Notes: generated by a model not told the origin, from the letters alone. A DNA stretch of 17,383 bases from Gemmatimonadales bacterium UBA2960 (GCA_002348465.1 DEBI01000066.1:845-18227), one strand, 5' to 3'. Shown: positions 6,701 to 14,707, counted from the stretch's first letter. Numbers and translations: made by a program.

Positions 6701-9070
6701 ATGAAGCGGACGTGTATGGTCTTCGCTATGGCACTTATAGGGATTGGATGGGCAGCACCTTCGAGTGCTCAGTCGTTCGGAAACGCGATGGTAGTCAACG
6801 ATGAGCAGATCATCATCGGTGAGCCCGTATACGAGATGCGCTCTGGTGTAGTCTATGTCTTTGATCGCGATGAAGGTGGCGATTGGGTGCAGAGTCAGAT
6901 GCTAGAACCTGCGGAAGCTTCCGCAGCCAACCGTTTCGGGATCAGCCTAGCGACCCAGGACGACCTACTGCTCGTGTCAGCCACAAGGGCAGACAGCGGC
7001 ACAGGGGCAATCTACATGTTCGAAAGCGACGGTGGGACGTGGAGCGAAGTGGGGAGACTAGTGACAGATGACCGGACGCCCGCAGACAGCCTGGGGAGCG
7101 GACTAGATATCGATGGCGACTGGATTGCGGTAGGGACAATCGGACAGAACAGCGCCCGTGGCGCAGTCTACACCTTTAGGCGTGACGGTGATGATTGGGT
7201 GCAGCATTCTAAGCTCGCTCCCACAGAGCTAATGCCTGAATCTAGGTTCGGTGCTAAGCTCGCACTCTCCGGCGAGCACCTGATGGTTTCCGCTCCATCT
7301 GTTGATGATGGCCAGGGAGCAGTTTACCAATTCCGATATGACGCTGGTACGGACACATGGGTTGAGGGGGGCGCTCTTCAGGCACCTCTTGTTAACGCCC
7401 AAGCAGGCTTCGGTGCCGACATCGCCATAAATGGCGACGTCGCATTGATAGGATCACCCGGAAACATTGTCGGTATCGGTTCTGTTATCGCATACACTTT
7501 CGAAGAAGGTGCATGGGAACTCGGCACAATGCTGATCCCTTTCGAGGCAGCAGCGCAAACGGGTTTTGGTGGGAGCGTCACCTTCGACGGTGAAACCGCA
7601 CTTATCGGAGCCGCAACTGCTGGCTTCGGACAGGGTCGTGTCTTCACCTACACATACGATGACAACGTCGGCGAATGGACCAGCGTAACGCAGACTGGGA
7701 ACGGTGTAGACGCCGAAGAACTGTTTGCTGCAGAGATCGCTGTCGGGAACGGATTCGCGGTCGGGTCAGCCCCTCGGGGTGATAACGGAACGGGCGCGGC
7801 CTACGTGGTAAACTGGACGGAGGATGGTTGGACTCCAGCCGGGCGCCTCGCCGGTGTAATGCTCGGTATCGACGCAATCATGGGGGACGAGGTCCGTTGC
7901 TCTGAAGATGGAAGTGCTGACATGTTCGACTGCGAACAGGTTGATTTGCTCTCCTTTATTCCGCTTGGAGAGATGGACGCTCAGCGCGGAATCAACGCCA
8001 ACGACGTCTGGGGTTGGACGGACCCGGAAACGGGACGCGAAATCGTTCTTGTAGGTATGACGAACCAGACAGCCTTCGTCGATGTGACGAACCCCGGAAA
8101 CCCAGCCTACTTGGGTCGGCTGCCGATGACCGAAGGGTCAAACGTGACCGTTTGGCGAGACATGAAGGTGTACCAGGATCACATGTTCGTCGTCGCGGAC
8201 AATGCGGGTCAGCACGGCATGCAGGTTTTCGATCTAACCCGCCTCCGTGGTCTCGACGGATCAGATCCAGTCACCTTTTCGGAAGACGCGAATTACGACC
8301 GGATCCACAGCGCTCACAACATCGTGATCAACGAAGAGACCGGATTCGCCTACTCGGTAGGAAGTAGCGGCGGAGGTGAGACGTGCGGCGGAGGACTGCA
8401 CATGATCAACATCCAAGATCCGTTGAATCCAACATTCGCTGGCTGCTTCCAAGACATGACCACGGGTCGTGATCGCACCGGCTATTCTCACGATGCACAA
8501 TGCGTCGTCTATAATGGACCCGATGAAGACTACGCCGGTCGTGAAATCTGCTTAGGCGCCAACGAGACCGCACTCTCGATCGCGGACGTTACGGACAAGG
8601 ACGCTCCTGTTGCTATCGCGATGGCAACTTACCCCAATGTCGCGTACTCACATCAGGGCTGGCTCTCGTCAGATCAACGTTACTTCTACATGGGTGACGA
8701 ACTCGACGAGACGGGTGGTAATGTCGCGACGACACGAACGCTGATCTGGGATCTAGAGGATCTAGATGACCCGATTCTTGCGCGAGAGTATATGGCTGAC
8801 ACCAAAGCTACAGACCACAACCTCTACATCGTCGGCAATACGATGTACCAGTCAAACTACAAGAGTGGCCTACGTGTCCTCGACATCTCAGATCCTGAGA
8901 ACCCGGTGCCGGTCGGATCATTTGACACCGTCCCGTACGGCGGTGACGACGCCCAGATGGACGGCTCCTGGTCGAACTATCCATACTTTCAAAGCGGTGT
9001 TGTTGCAGTGACTAGCGGTTCCGAAGGGCTCTTTATCGTTCGCTACCGTCCGAGGACAATATCGCAGTAA
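6701..9070 (+). CDS. Exported FG-GAP propeller plus choice-of-anchor B (LVIVD-like) domain protein
   Basis: The 789-residue protein starts with a signal peptide (residues 1-23, ending PSSAQ) and has two repeat halves. Residues 25-395 hold seven blades of about 52 residues. Each opens with a phrase such as NRFGISLATQDD or SRFGAKLALSGE (near 25, 78, 129, 181, 235, 287, 339) and continues with GAVYxF and W, an FG-GAP-type seven-bladed propeller. Residues about 415-785 match the choice-of-anchor B domain: VDVTNPGNPAYLGRLP, IHSAHNIVINEETG, YSHDAQCVVYNGPDEDY, YSHQGWLSSDQRYF, DHNLYIVGNTMYQ, GLRVLDISDPENPVPVG and EGLFIVR. The Cys pair at 400 and 411 between the halves may form a disulfide. No C-terminal sorting segment follows. 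The start has AGAGG five bases upstream. It is the first gene of a plus-strand series of three exported propellers. The biological role is unknown. Confidence 0.9.
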   Translation: MKRTCMVFAMALIGIGWAAPSSAQSFGNAMVVNDEQIIIGEPVYEMRSGVVYVFDRDEGGDWVQSQMLEPAEASAANRFGISLATQDDLLLVSATRADSGTGAIYMFESDGGTWSEVGRLVTDDRTPADSLGSGLDIDGDWIAVGTIGQNSARGAVYTFRRDGDDWVQHSKLAPTELMPESRFGAKLALSGEHLMVSAPSVDDGQGAVYQFRYDAGTDTWVEGGALQAPLVNAQAGFGADIAINGDVALIGSPGNIVGIGSVIAYTFEEGAWELGTMLIPFEAAAQTGFGGSVTFDGETALIGAATAGFGQGRVFTYTYDDNVGEWTSVTQTGNGVDAEELFAAEIAVGNGFAVGSAPRGDNGTGAAYVVNWTEDGWTPAGRLAGVMLGIDAIMGDEVRCSEDGSADMFDCEQVDLLSFIPLGEMDAQRGINANDVWGWTDPETGREIVLVGMTNQTAFVDVTNPGNPAYLGRLPMTEGSNVTVWRDMKVYQDHMFVVADNAGQHGMQVFDLTRLRGLDGSDPVTFSEDANYDRIHSAHNIVINEETGFAYSVGSSGGGETCGGGLHMINIQDPLNPTFAGCFQDMTTGRDRTGYSHDAQCVVYNGPDEDYAGREICLGANETALSIADVTDKDAPVAIAMATYPNVAYSHQGWLSSDQRYFYMGDELDETGGNVATTRTLIWDLEDLDDPILAREYMADTKATDHNLYIVGNTMYQSNYKSGLRVLDISDPENPVPVGSFDTVPYGGDDAQMDGSWSNYPYFQSGVVAVTSGSEGLFIVRYRPRTISQ

Positions 9071-9071
9071 C

Positions 9072-9077
9072 GGAGGA
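9072..9077 (+). promoter_or_regulatory. Ribosome binding site of the YVTN propeller gene
   Basis: A perfect GGAGGA lies in the 11-base gap between the stop of the preceding gene and the ATG at 9082. It fixes the start of the second propeller gene and supports translation from a shared transcript. Confidence 0.8.
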
Positions 9078-9081
9078 AGCC

Positions 9082-10161
9082 ATGTCGAAGTTTATTCAGT
9101 GGGCAAGACCGTACCGATGCGTCTCTCTGATTGCGGCGGCTTGGGCACTAGTCCAAGTCACCGGAGTTCAGGGACAGGAACTCCTGTATGTGGCCAGCCA
9201 AGAAGAGGTCACCGTAGCCGTTATCGACATGAGCACGAACCAGCTCGTAGAAACGGTAGACCTGAAGGAGTTCGGATACTCGGAAACTGCGAAGGCACAC
9301 CACACGGCCGTTGAGCCTGACGGTTCCCATTGGTACGTATCCCTGATCGCGGCCGGCAAAATCCTGAAGTTTGACAGGGACAACCATTTAGTCGGTGAAA
9401 CTGCATTCGAGACCCCAGGTATGCTGAGCCTCGACCCAGAGTCTGATCTCCTTTATGTAGGGCGATCCATGGCAGCTGTGAATCCACCTCAACGGATAGG
9501 GGTCATCCACCGCCCGTCGATGGAACTACAAGAAGTCGACGTCTTCTTCCCGAGGCCACATGCCCTCACGGTAGACACCCGCGGAAATCGCTTCTTCTCT
9601 GCAAGTCTAGGCCAAAATTCAGTAGCGTACGCTTCTCTAGGTGAAGAAGACGTCGATTTGTTGGGCTTGGACGGTATGAATCACATGCTTGTCCAGTTCG
9701 CTGTTTCTCCAGACGGAAACTGGATGGTCGGTGGCGGCCAAATGACGGGGGACCTGCTAATCTTTGACCTCAATGGAGAGGTCCCCGAAGTCGTGAACTC
9801 TATAGAGGTCGGTGGCCAACCTTGGCATCCAAGCTTCACTCCTAATGGACATTTCGTCTGGATCCCTAACCAAGCTAAGAACACGGTAACGGTTGTGGAT
9901 ACCAGGAGTTGGACCATTTCGAATGTGATCACCCATCCAGCCCTTGCAGAACCTCACGGATCCGCAGTCTCTTCGGATGGGTCTACGATATATATATCCG
10001 GTCGCAATGTTGCAGGAACATACCGGCCAGCTGACGGGGGAGATGGACGACCCGGAACAGTTGTGGCGATCGACGCGAGGACTCACGAGGTCGTCGCCGT
10101 CATCGAAGTCGGTCGATATGCGGCTGGGATGTCTGCCCCGTCCCCATTGGTCGGACACTGA
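9082..10161 (+). CDS. Exported YVTN-type beta-propeller protein
   Basis: The 359-residue protein has a signal peptide (about 1-31, ending GVQG) followed by a single propeller of YVTN/YncE type. Repeating blades contain phrases such as LLYVASQEEVTVAVIDMSTN, AVEPDGSHWYVSL, LTVDTRGNRFFSASL, FAVSPDGNWMVGG, FTPNGHFVWIPNQAKNTVTV and AVSSDGSTIYISG. Histidines recur at the same place, just before the inner strand of successive blades: His73/His74, His160, His201, His249 and His292. A ring of inward-facing His is known from metal-binding propellers such as nitrous oxide reductase and SBP56-type proteins. Whether this protein binds metal is inference. The family also includes surface-layer and lactonase-like proteins; no catalytic function can be assigned. 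It follows the upstream gene by 11 bases with a strong ribosome binding site and precedes the next gene by 5 bases. Confidence 0.85.
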   Translation: MSKFIQWARPYRCVSLIAAAWALVQVTGVQGQELLYVASQEEVTVAVIDMSTNQLVETVDLKEFGYSETAKAHHTAVEPDGSHWYVSLIAAGKILKFDRDNHLVGETAFETPGMLSLDPESDLLYVGRSMAAVNPPQRIGVIHRPSMELQEVDVFFPRPHALTVDTRGNRFFSASLGQNSVAYASLGEEDVDLLGLDGMNHMLVQFAVSPDGNWMVGGGQMTGDLLIFDLNGEVPEVVNSIEVGGQPWHPSFTPNGHFVWIPNQAKNTVTVVDTRSWTISNVITHPALAEPHGSAVSSDGSTIYISGRNVAGTYRPADGGDGRPGTVVAIDARTHEVVAVIEVGRYAAGMSAPSPLVGH

Positions 10162-10166
10162 GTGAG

Positions 10167-12101
10167 GTGATTCCCATACTAGAGGGACAGGGTTCGACGA
10201 CAACCAGACGCCAAGCGGTAAGACGTGGCCCAATACACGCCATTCTTGGCTTAGCCACATTAGCGGCAGTATCGGCGTGTACAGCCGTTACTTCAGGTCC
10301 TTCACTGCTAGATGGAAGAGCACAAGTACCTACAGCAAGCGGCTCTTCGAGCTTTGGGTCAATTCCGGCAGGCGAGGGATACCACCGCCACATTACCGGT
10401 ATCTCCGTAACCGACGCCGCAGGTCAACCAATCGACCAACCCTTCTTGGGCGGGTTCAACATCCCGCGCCCGCAGCTGATCGATATCGACGGGGACGGGG
10501 ACCAAGATTTGTTCGTTCAGGAAACTTCAGGCAAAATCATGTTTTTCGAGCATGTGCCAGAAGCAGAGACCCCATTCCAATGGCGCAGTGACGATTATCA
10601 GGACCTTGAGATAGGTGAATGGTACCGATTCGTCGACCTCGACCGTGACGGCGATCACGATCTTTTGGCTGAGCAGCCCTTCAGCTATGTGCGGTACTAT
10701 CGAAATGACGGCACTCGCCAAGCTCCACACTTCGTGCAAGCAGCAGATACAATTCGGGACACTGAGGGTCGAGCAATCTTCTCCGACCGACAAAACATTC
10801 CCAACGCGACCGACATTGATGGAGACGGGCGTATGGACCTGCTCATCGGTCGGCTTGAGGGCACAGTGACCCGATATGAAGAAACCGGTACTGACACGAA
10901 CGGGGTCCCTCTGTTCGAACTGGTGAGCGATCGATTTGAGGGGATCGAGATCGTTGCTCAGATAGGAAGCCTTCATGGAGCGAACACGATGGCCCTCGGG
11001 GACGTCGACAGCGACGGTGACCAGGACCTTTTCTGGGGAGACTACTTCGAGCCAGGGATTCTTTTCCTTGAGAACACGGGATCGCGCACGCGCCCAAACC
11101 TGCGCGGAGAACCGCTTCCCTTCCCCACACAAGATCCCCTGCGTACCAGTGGGTATAACGCCCCTACACTCGGTGACGTCGACGGTGACGGCGACCAAGA
11201 CCTGCTTATGGGCGTGCTAGGCGGGGCGTATAACCCAAACACCACTACCGCCGACAATTTCCACTATGTAGAGCAGTCACGTCCAGGCTTGTTTGAACAA
11301 CGGACATCGCGATTCTTGTCCACGATCGATTTCGGCTCGGAGACTATCCCTATAGCGATCGACATCGACACGGACGGTGACATTGACCTTCTAGTGGGCA
11401 ATAAGATTGAGCAAGACGATACCCAGAACGGCAAGCTTTACAGGCTGGTGAACGAGGGTTCCGCAACCACCCCGAGCTTCCGTTACGATGGTGAGCTAGA
11501 TGTGGGAGGGGGGTACCACCTCCTACCCGCCTTTGGAGACCTAGATGCGGATGGTGATCTAGATGCCATCGTCGGCACTTGGTCTGATCAACTCCGCATC
11601 TATCGAAACGACGCCACTGACGGTTCATTGATGTTGAACTTCGTCGACTCGACATCGATCGTACTCTCGCGCGGGCGTAACGCCACCCCCACCCTGGGCG
11701 ACATTGATAACGATGGTGACCTAGACCTGTTCGTGGGAGAAAGCTCGGGCACGATCAATTTCTACGAGAACACTGGTACCCCGCAGAGTGCAGAGTTCAC
11801 CCTAGTAAGCGATGAGTACGGAGACTTCGACATCGGACGGCGGAGTCTGCCAGTTCTTCGTGATGCAGACGGTGACGGCGACCTGGACATGTACGTAGGA
11901 TCAGAAAGCGAAGGTGTAGTTTTCTTCAGAAACGAAGGTTCGCGAGCATCACCGTACTTCGTTGAGGAAACGAAGCTAGATGTCGAGGAGATAACCTTTG
12001 CCGCCCCTGCCTTCGCAGACCTAGACGGAGACGGAGATGACGACGTCTTGCTTGGTCTGGGTGCTGGCGGCCTCCAGCTATACGAGAACCGAAAGCGATA
12101 G
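10167..12101 (+). CDS. VCBS/FG-GAP repeat lipoprotein with ten calcium-binding-type motifs
   Basis: The 644-residue protein begins with GTG, 5 bases after the previous stop. It has a twin-arginine-poor basic N-region and a hydrophobic stretch (about 24-37) ending in a possible lipobox, AVSAC (Cys38), so it is probably an exported lipoprotein. Ten copies of a DxDxDGDxD-type loop follow at about residues 106, 157, 216, 279, 337, 399, 458, 512, 566 and 618. Examples are DIDGDGDQDLFV, DVDSDGDQDLFWG, DLDADGDLDAIVG and DADGDGDLDMYVG, each followed by a blade ending like INFYENTG or VVFFRNEG. Such loops bind calcium in FG-GAP/VCBS propellers, which often mediate extracellular recognition. No Met occurs earlier in the frame than the repeats, so the GTG start is the best available although its ribosome binding site is weak. 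It is likely cotranscribed with the two propeller genes upstream. Confidence 0.87.
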   Translation: MIPILEGQGSTTTRRQAVRRGPIHAILGLATLAAVSACTAVTSGPSLLDGRAQVPTASGSSSFGSIPAGEGYHRHITGISVTDAAGQPIDQPFLGGFNIPRPQLIDIDGDGDQDLFVQETSGKIMFFEHVPEAETPFQWRSDDYQDLEIGEWYRFVDLDRDGDHDLLAEQPFSYVRYYRNDGTRQAPHFVQAADTIRDTEGRAIFSDRQNIPNATDIDGDGRMDLLIGRLEGTVTRYEETGTDTNGVPLFELVSDRFEGIEIVAQIGSLHGANTMALGDVDSDGDQDLFWGDYFEPGILFLENTGSRTRPNLRGEPLPFPTQDPLRTSGYNAPTLGDVDGDGDQDLLMGVLGGAYNPNTTTADNFHYVEQSRPGLFEQRTSRFLSTIDFGSETIPIAIDIDTDGDIDLLVGNKIEQDDTQNGKLYRLVNEGSATTPSFRYDGELDVGGGYHLLPAFGDLDADGDLDAIVGTWSDQLRIYRNDATDGSLMLNFVDSTSIVLSRGRNATPTLGDIDNDGDLDLFVGESSGTINFYENTGTPQSAEFTLVSDEYGDFDIGRRSLPVLRDADGDGDLDMYVGSESEGVVFFRNEGSRASPYFVEETKLDVEEITFAAPAFADLDGDGDDDVLLGLGAGGLQLYENRKR

Positions 12102-12383
12102 GAAGAGCATCGATCAACGGCCGCTGCTCTGGGCATGTGCCGGCTAGCCAGTCCGCATACCCTGCAAGCTGATGTTCGGCACCAAAGAGTGCTTCTCCCA
12201 CTTAGTCTGATTGGTCCCAAACAAGGTCGAGCTCCCCGCGATGCGGCGGAAAAATCCTCGGAAGCATTTTCCCACGACTCAGTTAAAGTGCTTGCCAGCC
12301 TGCGATACGCACACCTAGTCTGATTGCTCTTATCCAACTGCAAGTTCACGCCTCACGCACTCACCCACCCACCGGACTTCACC
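12102..12383 (+). other. Intergenic region before the creatininase-family gene
   Basis: The 282 bases between the VCBS gene and the next start contain no convincing gene. TTGCCA (12292-12297) and TAGTCT (12316-12321), 18 bases apart, form a weak promoter-like pair 62 bases before the ATG at 12384. A 6-bp inverted repeat (AGAGCA/TGCTCT, 12104-12130) just after the VCBS stop has no U-tract, so it is a poor terminator. Confidence 0.3.
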
Positions 12384-13208
12384 ATGCGCCGTCCCACTCT
12401 GTTAATTCGCACTTCTCTCGCGCTGATTTTCCTGACGTTCCTTGGAACATCCTCGGTTTTGTCACAGGGCTTGGATCTTCCGTCAGTCTTCCTGGAGGAG
12501 CTGACCTGGACCGAAGTACGTGACGCTATCGATCACGGGACAACCACAATCATTATCCCAACGGCTGGAACAGAACAAAATGGACCGCATATGGTGCTCG
12601 GAAAGCACAAGTTCATCGTGAACTATGCTTCGGCTATGATCGCGCGGGAACTGGGAAACGCCCTCATAGCGCCGGTGGTGACCTACGTGCCAGAGGGAGA
12701 TGTGAACAACCCCACGAGGGGACACCTGTCAAAGGCAGGGACCATCACCTTCCCCGAAGAGTTTTACATCAAACTTCTTGAGTACGCAGCACGAAGCCTC
12801 GCCGTGCACGGCTTCAATGACATAGTCATGATCGGCGACAGCGGTGGGAACCAAAGAGGGATGGAGCAGGTCGCCCAGATGCTCAATGAGGAGTGGGCAT
12901 CAGAGTCAGTCCGTGTTCATTTTGTTGGAGACTATTACAGCAACAACGGCTTTCGATCCTGGCTAGAAGAACAGGGTGAGACTCCGGAAACGATTGGTGG
13001 CCACGCGGGGATCTCAGACACCTCACAACTCCTTGCGGTGGACCCGCGACACATCCGAACCGACAAGCTCGCGCCGGGCGGCGGATTCCCCGACAGCGGT
13101 GTTTCTGGAGACCCTACACGAGCATCGGTCGAGCGGGGGGTCATGGGGATCCAGTTCAAAGTAGACGCCGCATTGAACCAAATAAGAGAACTCATGGGCG
13201 GCCGCTGA
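12384..13208 (+). CDS. Exported creatininase-family protein with altered metal-ligand motif
   Basis: The 274-residue protein has a signal peptide (about 1-28, ending VLSQG) and the fold signatures of the creatinine amidohydrolase family. These are IIPTAGTEQNGPHMVLGKHK (57-76), TRGHLSKAGTITFPEEFY (111-128), MIGDSGGNQRGM (149-160) and GGHAGISDTSQLLAVDP (205-221). In classical members the first block is EQHGPH followed by an Asp, and the third is NGHGGN. By alignment, the usual ligand positions His36, Asp45 and His120 (Pseudomonas numbering) are here Asn66, His75 and Ser153, while the Glu (Glu64) is kept. The substrate therefore cannot be inferred, and metal use may differ. I chose ATG 12384 over the TTG at 12324 because the TTG directly follows a stop codon and would put 20 non-leader residues before the signal peptide. 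No clear ribosome binding site is seen. Confidence 0.85.
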   Translation: MRRPTLLIRTSLALIFLTFLGTSSVLSQGLDLPSVFLEELTWTEVRDAIDHGTTTIIIPTAGTEQNGPHMVLGKHKFIVNYASAMIARELGNALIAPVVTYVPEGDVNNPTRGHLSKAGTITFPEEFYIKLLEYAARSLAVHGFNDIVMIGDSGGNQRGMEQVAQMLNEEWASESVRVHFVGDYYSNNGFRSWLEEQGETPETIGGHAGISDTSQLLAVDPRHIRTDKLAPGGGFPDSGVSGDPTRASVERGVMGIQFKVDAALNQIRELMGGR

Positions 13209-13413
13209 TGGGGCCTCAAGAGTGTCCAGACAAAGCAACCATCTAGATCATCTACAGCAAGGCCGTAGCCGAGAAGCCGCAAAACGGCTGTTCTATCCAC
13301 ATAGAAGGCCTCACCTTACCTGACGAAATAAAAAGAAGAATTGCGTTCGCTCCCGCGCCGTAGCAGTTTTGCGCGCTGTTTCCGGACGTCTTTCCAAGCA
13401 CCCTGCTCTGCGT
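13209..13413 (+). other. Intergenic region with weak terminator-like hairpin
   Basis: These 205 bases contain a short stem AGCCG (13275-13279) and CGGCT (13285-13289) around CAAAA, followed by GTTCT. This could be a weak terminator for the creatininase-family gene. An A-rich patch (AAATAAAAAGAAGAA) lies near 13326-13340. No coding potential is apparent here. Confidence 0.25.
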
Positions 13414-13830
13414 ATGAACAAGCCCGGCCTCCTGTCCGTTCTACTTTTTTCACTTCCCCTACTCGCGGGTTGTTTCACCGTAACAACGGTGCCCGTGCCG
13501 CGCACCCAGCCGGAACGTGAAGCCCTCAGTCTTCGTGGCGTCGTAATTTCCGACGGTACCGAAGAGCAGGTGATCGAATATGACGACGTGCTCGACGCGA
13601 GTTGGACTCCGTCTTCACTCTCCCTGGTCGGAATCAACGGGTCAGGTAATGACATAACGACAGAGACCAGACTCATTCCGATCACAGAACTGAGGGGGCT
13701 GTTGGTGCGCAAACTCGACGCAGGCTCGACGTCTGCAATCATCGGCGGGATCATCGTTGGAACTGTTGCATCCGTGGCAGTGTGGGTAACAGGTCGAGCC
13801 GATGAGTACCGCGGCGGGGGAAGTGACTAA
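13414..13830 (+). CDS. Small lipoprotein with C-terminal hydrophobic segment, function unknown
   Basis: The 138-residue protein opens with a lipoprotein signal peptide ending LPLLAGC (Cys20). A soluble region of about 85 residues follows, with phrases such as LRGVVISDGTEEQVIEYDDV and RLIPITELRGLLVRKLD. A Gly/Val/Ile-rich hydrophobic segment (IIGGIIVGTVASVAVWV, about 107-123) precedes a short charged tail. I do not recognise a named family. The middle looks like a small beta-rich domain. The hydrophobic segment could be a membrane helix or a glycine-zipper-like patch. I chose ATG 13414 over the TTG at 13369 because the signal peptide begins at this Met; neither has a strong ribosome binding site. 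It converges with the minus-strand plug protein, ending 10 bases before that gene's stop. Confidence 0.75.
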   Translation: MNKPGLLSVLLFSLPLLAGCFTVTTVPVPRTQPEREALSLRGVVISDGTEEQVIEYDDVLDASWTPSSLSLVGINGSGNDITTETRLIPITELRGLLVRKLDAGSTSAIIGGIIVGTVASVAVWVTGRADEYRGGGSD

Positions 13831-13840
13831 GAACTCCCGC

Positions 13841-14698
13841 TCAGCGAGTCCGAGTCCAGATTAGGATCACCCCGCAATTGTTGATCTCATCGAAGCCGAC
13901 GGGAACCTCACTCGAACGAGCATAAACCTCGATAGCGTCGATCTCCGCCACTGAGACGTAATCATCGGGTCTCACTGACCCGAGACTTCCCGAGTTCACT
14001 ACGTGCCGGTCAATGTACAAGGTCGGAGAGCAGTATTCTCCGTTGCGCACAACTCTTATCTCCGGATTCCGGAAGGCCTGTGGCCCGGAAAGCGGACGGG
14101 TCTCATCGATGTCTAGCAGTGGGATGCGTCTCATGACGTCGGTCACCCTATTGATTGCGAAGCGCTCTATGTCTTCCCTTAGCATGAGAACGCCGCGACC
14201 TGTGATCGCTCTTTCGTAAAACCCGTTTCGCTCGAGGAAGTTGGCTGGCCCACGCTCTGCCTCAACAAGTACTTCATCCAGTTCGATGGGAAGTGGCTTC
14301 ATACCAATCCGCACGTCCAACTCAGCCTTGTCGCCAAGTTCGAAGACACCATCCATAATCGTTTCGTACCCAGATCGTGAGATATAAACGAAGTACGGGC
14401 CCGGATCGGGAGCCGTCACCTCAAAAAAGCCCGCGGTATCCGCCAGAGCACCAACCGCCATGCTTTCTCCCTCCGTCAACAATCCCACATAGGCCAGCCT
14501 GACCGGCTCCCGCGTTTCACTGTCAAGGATTCTCCCTCGCAGCGTCTGCCCAGCTAAGGATTCCAATGATATCCCACTAGCTATACAGACCCCTATCAGG
14601 CATACCACGAGGCGACGTAGCGCAGATGATAGACTCAGTTTAGCGCCTGCCTCACCAGATAGCGCTATCTGGCCTTCGAAGGCTACATCGTCGCTCAT
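13841..14698 (-). CDS. Exported carboxypeptidase-regulatory-like plus TonB-plug-like protein without barrel
   Basis: The 285-residue protein has a long N-region before a hydrophobic export signal (about 30-49, ending SLAGQ). A carboxypeptidase-regulatory-like domain follows (about 50-135: LRGRILDSETREPVRLAYVG, ADTAGFFEVTAPDPGPYFVY, YISRSGYETI), then a plug-like domain (about 136-283: LDEVLVEAERG, FAINRVTDVMRRIPLLDI, YIDRHVV, DAIEVYARSSEVP). The protein ends where a TonB receptor would start its barrel, so it is a free-standing pair of the domains found at the front of SusC-like receptors. Cys202-region EYCSPTLYID and the later NNCGVILIW hold two cysteines that could pair. ATG 14698 has AAGGAG nine bases upstream, which supports the start despite the acidic leader. 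The role is unknown; it may be a periplasmic or outer-membrane accessory. Confidence 0.78.
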   Translation of the reverse strand: MSDDVAFEGQIALSGEAGAKLSLSSALRRLVVCLIGVCIASGISLESLAGQTLRGRILDSETREPVRLAYVGLLTEGESMAVGALADTAGFFEVTAPDPGPYFVYISRSGYETIMDGVFELGDKAELDVRIGMKPLPIELDEVLVEAERGPANFLERNGFYERAITGRGVLMLREDIERFAINRVTDVMRRIPLLDIDETRPLSGPQAFRNPEIRVVRNGEYCSPTLYIDRHVVNSGSLGSVRPDDYVSVAEIDAIEVYARSSEVPVGFDEINNCGVILIWTRTR

Positions 14699-14707
14699 AG
14701 AAGGCCT

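Noticed and set aside
10527..11198. A 223-residue open frame on the minus strand
   Set aside because: It lies opposite the VCBS lipoprotein. The repeated Asp/Gly codons (GAC, GGT) read as GTC and ACC on the other strand, which removes stops. The protein has no domain logic and the plus-strand gene explains the region.
11762..12349. A 195-residue minus-strand frame running past the VCBS stop
   Set aside because: It overlaps the repeat-coding sequence antisense and is rich in Arg and Ser in the manner of a shadow frame, with no recognisable domain.
12324..12383. TTG start for the creatininase-family gene
   Set aside because: The TTG directly follows an in-frame stop and the added residues would displace the signal peptide from the N-terminus.
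13300..14707. The 13-base string CATAGAAGGCCTC found at 13300-13312 and 14695-14707
   Set aside because: A shared 13-mer is expected about once or twice by chance in 17 kb on both strands. The first copy is followed by no real gene on the minus strand.
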